A stretch of DNA of 64,000 bases. Origin: Segnochrobactrum spirostomi (GTDB taxonomy: Bacteria > Pseudomonadota > Alphaproteobacteria > Rhizobiales > Segnochrobactraceae). This document shows positions 18,863 to 27,137 of this stretch, in pieces. The stretch lies in NCBI RefSeq assembly GCF_009600605.1, contig NZ_VWNA01000001.1, forward strand, positions 3,396,501 to 3,460,500, in the 5' to 3' direction. Made by a program: the position numbers and the translations under genes. How positions within the stretch are numbered: the stretch's first letter is position 1; every line of letters begins with the position of its first letter. The notes under the pieces are model-generated. The model did not search any database. It had not been told where the DNA came from and saw only the letters and a list, made by a program, of their open reading frames with translations.

Positions 18863-20553
18863 ATGCCTCGATCCATTTACCGCCTTTTGCACCGCCGCTA
18901 CGGAACGACGAGCGGTGTCCTCAACCGTATAAGCGCCGCCCGACCCGGACTTGCTGCTGGCGAGCGGGCCAGTCGCGTTGCAGCAGGCAAATTCGCGTCG
19001 GACGTCGATGAGATCGAAGCAATCTTCGGCACCTTGGCCGAGAAGAAACCCTTCAGTGGCAAGACATTAGCAGTCATTGGCGGCGGATTTGCCGGCCTCT
19101 CGGCTGCTTATGCGGCGGCGGTCGGTGGCGCCTATGTGACGCTGTATGAGGCGACCCCGAATGTCGGTGGCCGGGTGCAATCGGATTATGGAGCATTAGC
19201 GCCGGCACGTATTGTCGAGCGCGGCGCGGAGCTGATCGGCTTGATCCATCCCGTGTGGCTCTTTTATGCGCGGTTGTTCGGCCTCGGAATGGTCAGCATC
19301 GATACGGGGACGTATCTGGACGCCGTCGACATCGTGCCCGAGATATTTCTCAATGGTGAGAAAATTGAATCAGCTAATCTTTCCTCGCTATACGAGGATT
19401 ACACGCACTTCCAGAGTGTAATTTGGGAGTCAGCGAAAGATATTGATCCGTTACGACCCTGGGATAGCGGGCGCGATTTGGACGGAATTTCGTTCAAGGA
19501 TTGGATTGTTAAGGCGTTGGACGGATATATACAAAAGTATCCGCGCTCCCTCGCCATGTTCCTGGCGGAGATGGAGAACGACAACGTTATGCCGACAGAC
19601 CAGCAGAGCGCCTTGGGCTTCCTCGCCCAGATCGCGGCGGGCGGTGCAACGGCCACGGGAGAAGCGCGTTTCTTTGCCGATGTAGAGCTGTTTCGCTGCG
19701 ACCAAGGCAATCAGGCGCTTGCAGAGAGCCTTCTGAACGCGATCGAAGCCAAGAAGATGGAAATCATGCGGTCTATGCCGATTGGCAAGATCGTAATTCC
19801 GACGGCGGCGGAAGCAAAGGTCGATCTTTATGGATTTGTTCGTTACGAGTTTGGAAATAGCTATTGGGGAACGCCTAACCCGCATAATTATGTTGTTTTT
19901 GCCGCGCCAACAAGCTTGAGCGTAAATAACAACGTTACCCTATTTGAGGGGGGACTCAGATAAAAATGCCCGTTTTGCAGAGCGGCCATGCAGTCAAGGC
20001 GCATATGTCATCGGAAGATCGCTTCTGGCTTCGCGAGCGCTTATCGCCAGACGGCAATCTCTTCTACGAAAAGGACACGGCGAAGACCGGCGTGGGCCAA
20101 ATGTGGGAGGCGAGCGGCAATCAAGCTGCATCACTGCCGGGCCAGGGAGCGCCTGTCGTCCTTTCGGTCTTCACAGGCTCAAATGGAGCCGATAGGGCGA
20201 TCACTGCGCCAGATAAGGAGGCTTATTACAAGCCTATGCTGGATTCTGTGATGCCGGTATGGAAGAAGAACAATATAAAGTTTGTATACTCGCAAGTAAA
20301 CACCGCGAGATCCGGCAAAAATATAGAGAAGGCTCTGCTTGCGGGCTACTCGTCTCCGGGAATTGGGGAGGTCTCCGGCAAAATGAAGGACCTGAATGAC
20401 GTTGTCGCGGGGCGCTTTGCTTATGCGGGTGAGCACACGTCGCCAGGCTTTTTTGGTTACATGGAGGGAGCGCTGCAGTCCGGCTTGAATGCGGTCCTGA
20501 GGCTGGCGAAGATGCCGATCGTCGGGCAAAGGCCCCTTTCCCACGACGTGTAG
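18863..20553 (+). pseudogene. Flavin monoamine oxidase / L-amino-acid oxidase family protein, interrupted by a 1-base frameshift
   Basis: FAD-dependent amine oxidase that would oxidise an amine or L-amino acid to imine plus hydrogen peroxide. ATG 18863 follows AGGGGGAA. The N-terminal half holds the dinucleotide fold VIGGGFAGLSAAYAA (about 76-90), VTLYEATPNVGGRVQSDYG and ERGAELIG. Reading stops at TAA 19961-19963, but the family sequence continues in another frame (MPVLQSGHAVKAHMSSEDRFW) to TAG 20553, ending with the typical FAYAGEHTSPGFFGYMEGAL flavin-covering segment. The switch falls on a six-G run (19948-19953); one more G gives a continuous protein of about 563 aa. G+C is clearly lower (near 50%) than the neighbours, pointing to horizontal acquisition. 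Substrate unknown. Confidence 0.8.
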
Positions 20554-20615
20554 ATATCGGCGGTTCGATGTCCCGGCGGCGCCGCGTTGCGCCGTTGGGC
20601 GATCACATCTGTCTG

Positions 20616-20640
20616 CGTTAACCCGGCGGCAAGGTTAACG
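20616..20640. promoter_or_regulatory. Inverted repeat CGTTAACC-N9-GGTTAACG upstream of wall hydrolase
   Basis: Perfect 8-bp arms (20616-20623 and 20633-20640) separated by 9 bp, about 70 bp before the hydrolase start. The TTAACC half-sites resemble CtrA half-sites of alphaproteobacteria, but the spacing is not the canonical TTAA-N7-TTAA; another dimeric regulator may bind. Confidence 0.4.
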
Positions 20641-20710
20641 GCGACATTCTCGCCGGCGCGGCGGTGCGGCAACAGGCCCCACCGCCCCTCCGATTCGCCG
20701 GGAGTCGCGT

Positions 20711-21978
20711 ATGGAACGGGTGGTCGCACCCCACATCTTCGTCGAGTTGACGGGTGGTGTGCAGCATTGGTCGAAGCTCCACGTTCCGCGGCCGCGCTCC
20801 CGGGCGCAGCGTCTCGTCGGCCACGCCATGACGGGCGGCGCCAAGATGGTCCGCCGGGCGGTGACGGCCGCCGGCCTCTTCCTGGTGCTCACGAATCCGG
20901 TCGCCTTCCAGGATATCCGCGATCTCGTGGCGGCGCGCGAGGATACCGCCCCGCGCTGGACCGCCCGCCTGGTCTCGACGCCGGGCGAAAGCGACAAGCT
21001 GCCGACCTTCGCCTTCCGTACCGACGACGGCCCCAAGGTGACGCTTGCCGGCGGCGGCGCCCCCTTCAGGTCACCGGACTCGTCGCCTCCGACAAAGTCG
21101 CCGACGCGGGCTTTCCCATCGACCGCTCGCGCAAGGGCGAGCGGCTGATCACCCAGCTCGCCCGCACCGGGGACGGCGAGATCGCCGCCGGAACCCTCTA
21201 CCGGGTGTCGAGCCTCTACGGCGCGCTCGGCGACGACAGCGCCCCGCGCGCCGCCTTCATTCGCACCCGACCGGTGCCGCAGGACGACCCGAAAGCCTAT
21301 CTCGCGCTGCGCACCGACGAGCGCGACGACCTCCAGATCTCCGGCATCGACCGCAAGAAGCGCATCGCGGCCCGCGCGGTCGCCGCCGCGAGCGCCTCCA
21401 TCGCCTCGGCCTATGCGAGCGATTCGGGCTTCGACGTGGAGGCACCGTTCCGCTCTCTGCTCGGCGAGACCGGGCTCGAGCCGCCGGACGAAGAGGTGGT
21501 GACGCCGGAAGAACTGGCCGTCGACCCTCACGCTTGGATCAACAATCCGCTGCCGGTGAGCGCGGTGCGGGCGAGCGAGCAGCGCTGCCTCGCCGAGGCG
21601 GTCTATTTCGAGGCGGCGACCGAGCCCTTCGACGGGCAGGTCGGCGTCGCCCAGGTCGTTCTGAATCGGGTTCGCAATCCGGTCTTCCCGAAGACGATCT
21701 GCGGCGTGGTCTATCAGAACAAAGAGATGCGCAACCGCTGCCAGTTCTCCTTCGCCTGCGACCTCAACCCGGACCGGGTCGTCGACAACGCGGCGTGGCG
21801 GCAGGCCCAGTTCATCGCCCGCGAGGTCACCGCGGGTCGGCTGAAGGTGCCGGAGCTCGTCACCGTGACGCACTATCACGCGGATTATGTCCATCCGCAC
21901 TGGGCGGACCTGATGAAGCGGCAGAAGCAGATCGGCCGCCACATCTTCTACCAGACCTACGGCGGCGGCTGGAGCTGA
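20711..21978 (+). pseudogene. Cell wall hydrolase (SleB/Hydrolase_2 family), interrupted by a 1-base frameshift
   Basis: Peptidoglycan hydrolase of the SleB/CwlJ type. The start at ATG 20711 follows a GGGAG site; a hydrophobic signal/anchor segment (VTAAGLFLVLTNPVAFQ) is at about residues 49-65. The coding frame then moves back by one base at a CCCCC run (21060-21064): ...VTLAGGGA joins PLQVTGLVASDKVADAG, giving about 422 aa to TGA 21978 if one C is added. The catalytic domain is at the C-terminus, with CLAEAVYFEAATEPFDGQ (catalytic Glu), VAQVVLNRVRNPVFPKTICGVVYQ and TVTHYHADYVHPHWA. An intact protein is likely in vivo if the missing base is a sequencing error. A later ATG at 20828 is an alternative start. 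Confidence 0.85.
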
Positions 21979-22015
21979 GCCCGGCCGCCCGATCCGTGAG
22001 CCTTCCGGCGTCCGC

Positions 22016-22522
22016 TCAGGCGATGTCGAGGCGGAACGGCGTGCCCTCGAAGGCCGTGCGGCCGCGGCCGATGGCGTCGATCGCCCGCACCATGCGGCCG
22101 TTGCGTCCGAGCTGTTCGTCCGCGTAGCGCACGAGGAGCGCGTTCGGCGTCGCCGACGGCGAAGCGGCGCGCAGCCGGTTGGCGATCTCCGCCTCGTCCC
22201 GCTCGGGCGTGAGCGCGCAGGCGGTGATGAAGGCTGCCGCGGTGGACCGGCTGATCCCGGCAAAGCAATGGATGACGATCGGGCTCGTCCGCTCCCAGCG
22301 CCCGACGAAGCCGAGCAGCGCCTCGACATGCTCCGGGGCGGGGGGCGTCATGCCCTCCATCGGCTCGATGATGTCGTTGAAGCCGAGGAAGAGGTGATCG
22401 GCGGCGGCGACGCTCTGCGGCCGCTCGACCGGCGTATCGGCGTTGATGAGCGTCACGATGTGACGGGCGCCGGTCGTCTTCACGGTTGAGTGCAGGCGGG
22501 CGAGCGAGCAGACATGGATCAT
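22016..22522 (-). CDS. Protein tyrosine/dual-specificity phosphatase-like protein
   Basis: A 168-aa cytoplasmic phosphatase of the cysteine-based DSP/PTP fold. The signature CX5R is HCFAGISRST, with nucleophile Cys86 and phosphate-binding Arg92; Asp50 in LGFNDI is a plausible general acid. Family members in Rhizobiales act on phosphotyrosine or phosphoinositide-like substrates, but none is identified here. It starts MIHVCSLARLHSTV and lies 10 bp downstream of the lipoprotein gene on the same strand, so they may be co-transcribed. No signal peptide is present. Confidence 0.88.
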   Translation of the reverse strand: MIHVCSLARLHSTVKTTGARHIVTLINADTPVERPQSVAAADHLFLGFNDIIEPMEGMTPPAPEHVEALLGFVGRWERTSPIVIHCFAGISRSTAAAFITACALTPERDEAEIANRLRAASPSATPNALLVRYADEQLGRNGRMVRAIDAIGRGRTAFEGTPFRLDIA

Positions 22523-22532
22523 CGGAAAAGTC

Positions 22533-23009
22533 CTAAAGCTTGTCGGCGGAGACGCAGTCCTCGGTGACGAGGTCGTCCTTCGACTGGCAGAATTTCACCT
22601 TGGCGAGGGCATATCCCTTCTTCTGCAAGCAGACGTCGACATATTTCTGGCGGAGCTTGACATTGTAATCGACGGGAACCGCCATCGGCGGGATGCTCAT
22701 GCCCATCGATTGCGAGCAGGTCATGAAGAAGCCCGCGCCGGTGCAGAAGACCGGGCCCGGGTCGTAGATGCCGGGGACGATCTCCGTGCCCATCACCGGC
22801 GGAACCTCGCGGGCGGCGGCCAGCGTGCATTCGTTGATGTCGAGGCGCCGCTGCGCCCGGGTCGTGTTGGGCTTCGTCCAGGCATAGGTGTCGCCGCCGG
22901 GCATGAAGCCGTCGGTGATGCAGCCCGAGAGCGCGATCAGCGAGGCCGCGAGGATCAGCGTCCGGCCGCGCCCCTTGCTGCGCGAGGCGTCTCGCCGTGT
23001 CCCCGCCAC
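22533..23009 (-). CDS. Putative lipoprotein of unknown function
   Basis: Predicted lipoprotein: a basic stretch, a hydrophobic h-region and the lipobox LIALSGC. The mature part (about 130 aa) has several conserved-looking cysteines (NECTLAAA, PVFCTG, MTCSQS, DVCLQKKGY, KFCQSKDD, EDCVSADKL) that could form disulfides in the periplasm. I do not recognise a named family. The start is uncertain; I chose GTG 23009, which places the lipobox cysteine about 30 residues in, but in-frame starts exist at 23063 (ATG) and 23087 (TTG). It precedes the phosphatase gene by 10 bp. Confidence 0.7.
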   Translation of the reverse strand: MAGTRRDASRSKGRGRTLILAASLIALSGCITDGFMPGGDTYAWTKPNTTRAQRRLDINECTLAAAREVPPVMGTEIVPGIYDPGPVFCTGAGFFMTCSQSMGMSIPPMAVPVDYNVKLRQKYVDVCLQKKGYALAKVKFCQSKDDLVTEDCVSADKL

Positions 23010-23108
23010 ATATCGGTCTCGCGTCGATCTCGTCACGGATGGGCCTCGTTGCGGGGGCATGGGGGTCGAAGCCCAGAGAGGAAGCAATGACGGGATTTTG
23101 ATGGCGGC

Positions 23109-23726
23109 TCAGAGCGCGGCGTCGATTTCGGCGAAGCGGGCGAGGAAGCGCCGCTCCACCTCGGCCGCCGGCCAGGGGGTGACGAGATCGACCAGGGCCG
23201 GCTGCGACGGGTCGAGATTGCGCGGCGTGCCGAACAGGCTGCGCGCCTCCGCTTCGGTGAAGCCGGCGAGCCGTGTCGCCTCGAGATAGGCGGAGACGAG
23301 ATCGGCCCGCTTGATGAGCTTGTGGACCTCCGCGCTCGGCTCGGCCGGCAGGCCGAAGCGCAGATGAACCGCCGCGGCGAGGCGCCGCTCGATCGATTTG
23401 TAACCGTCGCCGAGCACCGCCTTGAACGGCGAGATCATGTCGCCGATCACATATTCCGGGGCGTCGTGAAGCAGCGCCAGCATCTGGCAGACGGGGGAGA
23501 GGTCCGGCTTCGCGAGCCGGGTAAGATGCTCGACGAGAAGCGCGTGCTGGCCGACCGAGTAGGCGTGCGGCCCCGTCGTCTGGCCGTTCCAGCGGGCGAC
23601 GCGGGCGAGGCCGTGGGCGATGTCGGCGATCTCGATGTCGAGCGGCGAGGGGGTGATGAGGTCCAGCCGGCGGCCGGAGAGCATGCGCTGCCAGGCTCGG
23701 GGCGGCGCGCCGGTGCGGTCGGCCAT
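23109..23726 (-). CDS. HD-domain phosphohydrolase (YfbR-like)
   Basis: A 205-aa HD-superfamily hydrolase. Metal-binding residues follow the H...HD...D pattern: His54/His61 in GPHAYSVGQHALLVE, His87-Asp88 in LALLHDAPEYVIGDM, and a distal Asp in KRADLVSAYLEA. The EYVIGDMISPFK segment is characteristic of the YfbR-like 5'-nucleotidase group, which hydrolyses deoxyribonucleoside monophosphates. ATG 23726 lies 4 bp after the ygfZ stop, indicating translational coupling with that gene; this ygfZ-HD pairing is frequent in alphaproteobacteria. Substrate specificity is inferred. Confidence 0.88.
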   Translation of the reverse strand: MADRTGAPPRAWQRMLSGRRLDLITPSPLDIEIADIAHGLARVARWNGQTTGPHAYSVGQHALLVEHLTRLAKPDLSPVCQMLALLHDAPEYVIGDMISPFKAVLGDGYKSIERRLAAAVHLRFGLPAEPSAEVHKLIKRADLVSAYLEATRLAGFTEAEARSLFGTPRNLDPSQPALVDLVTPWPAAEVERRFLARFAEIDAAL

Positions 23727-23730
23727 GGGA

Positions 23731-24630
23731 TCAGTCCGCCGCCGAGGCCGCGCCCGTCTCGGGCCAGCCAAAGGTTGCCCACGCCGGCAATTTCAGGGCG
23801 ACCGGCACGTCGCCGGCCATGACCGGCGTGCCGCCGTCCGCCGCCTCCTTGGCGCGGTCGAGGCGGACGAGGGCGAGGCCCGCCGCGCCGGCCGCGGAGC
23901 CGAGCACGCCGAGCGGTCGGTCTCCGGCGGTGAGCGGCGTGCCGGGGGCGGGCAGGGCGCCGCCGGCGCTCTCGACCTGCACGATCCGCCGCCGCGCCGT
24001 CGCCCGGTGCTGCATGCGCGAGACGACCTCCTGGCCGACATAGCAGCCCTTGCGGAAGTCGACGCCTGCGAGCGCATCCATGTCGGCATCGTGGGGGAAG
24101 GTCTCGCCATAGCCGAAATCGCGGCCGCCCTCCGGCACGCCGAGGGCGATGCGGTGGGCATGCCAGGCGCTTTCGACGGCGCGGCTCAAGAGGGGCAGCG
24201 CATAGACCGTGGCGAGTGCGGCCCGCGGCACGATCGCGCGGTGGCCGAGCGCGGCCAGCCGAGGGTCCTGGAAAACCACGCCGGGCAGGATCGGCGGGGG
24301 ATCGCCGGCCCAGAAGGCGAGCACGGTTTCGTCGGCGCTGGTGTCGCGGATCTCGATTTTCGCCCGCAATTTGTAGAAGCCGAGCCGGCGGACGAGATCG
24401 GCCGCGAGCGGCGCCGCGACGTCGAGCACCACCCCGTCGCTCGTCGGCGCGATGAGGAAATCGAACAGGATCTTGCCCTGCGGCGTCAGCAGAGCCGCGT
24501 AGCCGGCGCGGCTGTCGGACAGTGCGAGCACGTCGGAGGTGACGAGCGCCTGAAGGAACGGGCGCGTGTCGGGTCCCGAGATCCGCACCACGGCGCGGTC
24601 GGTGAGCTCGGTGACGAAGGCTCCACCCAT
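23731..24630 (-). CDS. ygfZ: Folate-binding protein YgfZ (GcvT-like Fe-S cluster maintenance protein)
   Basis: Tetrahydrofolate-dependent protein that supports assembly or repair of iron-sulfur enzymes such as MiaB. The 299-aa protein has the GcvT fold with the diagnostic KGCYVGQE motif at 194-201 whose cysteine is required in E. coli. N-terminal VVRISGPDTRPFLQALVTSD and the GKILFDFLI segment are also typical. ATG 24630 begins MGGAFVTELTDR; the frame stays open upstream to 25077 but over an unrelated hydrolase gene end. It leads a two-gene unit with the HD hydrolase, which starts 4 bp after its stop. Confidence 0.92.
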   Translation of the reverse strand: MGGAFVTELTDRAVVRISGPDTRPFLQALVTSDVLALSDSRAGYAALLTPQGKILFDFLIAPTSDGVVLDVAAPLAADLVRRLGFYKLRAKIEIRDTSADETVLAFWAGDPPPILPGVVFQDPRLAALGHRAIVPRAALATVYALPLLSRAVESAWHAHRIALGVPEGGRDFGYGETFPHDADMDALAGVDFRKGCYVGQEVVSRMQHRATARRRIVQVESAGGALPAPGTPLTAGDRPLGVLGSAAGAAGLALVRLDRAKEAADGGTPVMAGDVPVALKLPAWATFGWPETGAASAAD

Positions 24631-24842
24631 CTTTGGCTCCGATCTCTGGCGCTGTGGCCCCGCACATCGCCGGTGCCGAAGCACGCCCGCGCCATGCACG
24701 AGTGCCGAGGCGCGATCGAGGAGGATCGCGTCGGGACTGGTCGAGTTGGGGAGATAAGGGAGGTCGGCGGCGCGGGCAAGGCGTGGAGGGCGCGCCCGGT
24801 CGCGCCGCCGGTGGATCGTCGGCGACGGGCCGCGCGCTGCTC

Positions 24843-25658
24843 TCAGTTCAGCGGAACGCCGCCGCCCTCGGTCATGGCCAGGATGTCGTTGATCGAGCGC
24901 GGCTTCGCTTGCGCCTGCACCGGCGCGATCCGGGTCGGGGCGGGGGCTTCGCCCGCGGCCTGGGCCAGATCGTAGGGGGAGGCCGGCGGCAGCGGCACGG
25001 CGCCTGCGGTCTCGACGGGCGGATCGGGCGGCAGGCCCGCCGGGCTCTCCGGCAGCGTCGCCGGCGGCAGCGCCCATTGTTGCTCGGTCTGCGGCTTCGT
25101 CGAGGGCGGCAGGGCGTAGCGCGGCTGGAGCGTCGCCGCGCGCGAGCCGCCATAGGACGTGCTCGAGGCGAGCATGATGTTCGGCGAGGCGCGATACGGC
25201 GCCCCGCGCGGCGGCCGCTTGTAGAACGCGTTACCGCCGGCGATCGCCACATATTGCAGGTTCGGCCGCGGATAGCTCGCATTGGCCGTGTGGAAGAAAT
25301 AGACGTCCTTCAGCGCCGGATGGCGGCGGCCGGACATCACCGCCGAGGCCACGCGCTCGGCGCGCACCTTGGCGGTGCCGGTCATCGGCGCGCTCAGCGC
25401 GTGGGGCGCGAACTGCCCCTGCTGGGCGACGACGCCGCAAATGGAGCGGGGATACTTTCCGGATTGGACGCGGTTCATCACCACGGTGCCGACCGCGAGC
25501 ATGCCCTCTTCGCTGGAGCGGTTGGATTCGAAATAGAGCACCCGCGCCATGCACTCGTGCTCGTCGCTGGTTCGGAACATGCCGCAGCCGCCCAGGCTCG
25601 CTCCGACGAGCCCGAGGGACAAGACGCGCAGCCAGATCCGCCGACGGTTCAACTCCAT
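24843..25658 (-). CDS. Cell wall hydrolase, SleB/Hydrolase_2 family lipoprotein
   Basis: Second SleB-type peptidoglycan hydrolase in the window (271 aa). The N-terminus is a lipoprotein signal with SLGGC (Cys25), so the enzyme is probably anchored in the outer membrane. The catalytic domain spans about 35-150: CMARVLYFESN holds the presumed catalytic Glu44, then GMLAVGTVVMNRVQSGKYPRSICGVV and the FFHTANASYPRPNLQYVAIAGGNAFYKR segment. The C-terminal 110 residues are Pro/Ala-rich and probably disordered. It shares the E-containing core with the hydrolase at 20.7-22.0 kb but not the N-terminal part. It stands alone between ygfZ and the MFS gene. Confidence 0.88.
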   Translation of the reverse strand: MELNRRRIWLRVLSLGLVGASLGGCGMFRTSDEHECMARVLYFESNRSSEEGMLAVGTVVMNRVQSGKYPRSICGVVAQQGQFAPHALSAPMTGTAKVRAERVASAVMSGRRHPALKDVYFFHTANASYPRPNLQYVAIAGGNAFYKRPPRGAPYRASPNIMLASSTSYGGSRAATLQPRYALPPSTKPQTEQQWALPPATLPESPAGLPPDPPVETAGAVPLPPASPYDLAQAAGEAPAPTRIAPVQAQAKPRSINDILAMTEGGGVPLN

Positions 25659-25769
25659 CAGGGCACAATGCCCACCTGAAGTTAAGAGAACCTGAGTCTT
25701 TCGCGGCGGCTTCGCGGCAACGAAGCATCGCCGCGAGCCGGCGGAAACGTCGCGCGGGGGCGGGCCGTC

Positions 25770-26951
25770 TTACGCTGCGAATTGCGGTTTCGGGTTGCGG
25801 CGCTCGAGCGCCACCGAGGCGAGGGCGATGACGAGGGCGACGACGGTGAGGGCGGTCGCGAGCCACGGCAACTGGCCGTATTCGAGGCCGGCTTCGAGGG
25901 CCATGCCGCCGATCCACGCGCCGAGGGCGTTGCCGAGATTGAAGCCGCTCTGCATCAGCGTCGCCGACACGCCCGGCGCCTCCGGGGCGAACTCGATCGC
26001 CCGCGTCTGCAGGCCCGGGCTCGTGGCGAAGCTCACCGCGCCGATGAGGAGCATCGAGGCGACCGCCGGGATCGTCGCGTGGCTCGTGAAGGCGAAGCTC
26101 GCATAGATCACGACGAGGAGGCCGAGAAGGCCGAGGATCGCCGGCATCTGCCGCCAATCGGCGAGCCGGCCGCCGGCGAGCATGCCGACGAAGTTGCCCA
26201 CGCCGAAGAGGAGGAGCGCGACCGAGATGACCTGCTGGGAGAGGTTCGCGGTGCTGGTGAGAAGCGGCGCGATGTAGGTCAGCACCGCGAACAAAGCGGC
26301 CGACCCGGCGACGCTGATCGCGACCGTGAGCAGGATCTGCGGCCGGCCGAGAATGCGGAAATCGGCGAGCGAGCCGTCTCCCTCCGCCGGCTTCTCGGTC
26401 TTCGGCACGAAGGCGACCAAGGCGGCGGCGCTGATGAGGCCGATCGGCACGATCGCCCAGAAGGTCGAGCGCCAGCCGGCCCAGTGGCCGAGCATGGCGC
26501 CGAGCGGCACGCCCGTCACGTTGGCGAAGGTGAGGCCGGAGAACATCAGCGCGATCGCCATCGAGCGGCGCTCGCGCGGCACCACCGAGGCCGCCACCAC
26601 GACGCCGATGCCGAAGAACGAGCCGTGGGAGAGCGCGGCGAGAATGCGGCCGGCAAGCAGCATCCAATAATCGCCAGCGAGCGCGCAGGCGACGTTGCCG
26701 GCGGTGAACACGCCCATGAGAAGGATCAGCGCCGTCTTGCGCGGCAGCCGCCCGGCCGCGACCGCGACGAACGGCCCACCGAGGGTCACGGTCAGCGCAT
26801 AGGCCGTAACGAGAAGGCCCGCCCGCGGGATCGACACCGAAAGGTCCCGCGCCACGTCGGGCAGGATGCCCATGATGATGAACTCGCTCGTGCCAATGCC
26901 GAACGAGGCGATGGCGAGCGCAAGCAGAGCAATGGGCATCGGAGCAGCCAA
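25770..26951 (-). CDS. MFS transporter, DHA1 family (AraJ/YdhP-like)
   Basis: A 393-aa inner-membrane major-facilitator protein with twelve predicted hydrophobic segments. The first helix pair carries the DHA1-family pattern IASFGIGTSEFIIMGILPDVA, followed by the inter-helix GRLPRKTAL loop (motif A) and GRILAALSHGSFFGIG (motif C-like region in helix 5), which match the arabinose-efflux/AraJ and drug-efflux branch. Such proteins export sugars, purine derivatives or drugs by proton antiport. It is immediately upstream of adenine deaminase on the map but in a separate unit 187 bp away, so a link to purines is only suggestive. Confidence 0.88.
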   Translation of the reverse strand: MAAPMPIALLALAIASFGIGTSEFIIMGILPDVARDLSVSIPRAGLLVTAYALTVTLGGPFVAVAAGRLPRKTALILLMGVFTAGNVACALAGDYWMLLAGRILAALSHGSFFGIGVVVAASVVPRERRSMAIALMFSGLTFANVTGVPLGAMLGHWAGWRSTFWAIVPIGLISAAALVAFVPKTEKPAEGDGSLADFRILGRPQILLTVAISVAGSAALFAVLTYIAPLLTSTANLSQQVISVALLLFGVGNFVGMLAGGRLADWRQMPAILGLLGLLVVIYASFAFTSHATIPAVASMLLIGAVSFATSPGLQTRAIEFAPEAPGVSATLMQSGFNLGNALGAWIGGMALEAGLEYGQLPWLATALTVVALVIALASVALERRNPKPQFAA

Positions 26952-27137
26952 AACAACAAGATGCCGCGCCGCGGGAGGACGGCACGAATCGAGGCACGAC
27001 GGGAGGAATGTCCGTTTTGACTATAGCAGCGCCATCAAGGCGGGAAGGTGACGGCGTGTCGCTGCCGACGCGCCATCACCCACGTGTGAAGCGGGCCTTC
27101 GGGATTGAAGCGAAAGCCCGTCGTCGCCCGCGCAGGC

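Noticed and set aside
20616-20640. Canonical CtrA box
   Set aside because: The repeats are inverted with 13 bp between TTAA cores, not TTAA-N7-TTAA, so a canonical site is not claimed.
3721-21978. Programmed ribosomal frameshifting at the three homopolymers
   Set aside because: No slippery heptamer plus downstream structure common to the three sites; the families involved are not known for recoding. Missing bases are simpler.
20635-22329. A 564-codon minus-strand frame across the wall hydrolase and phosphatase
   Set aside because: It crosses two recognisable genes and has a biased composition; the hydrolase and phosphatase readings are the supported ones.
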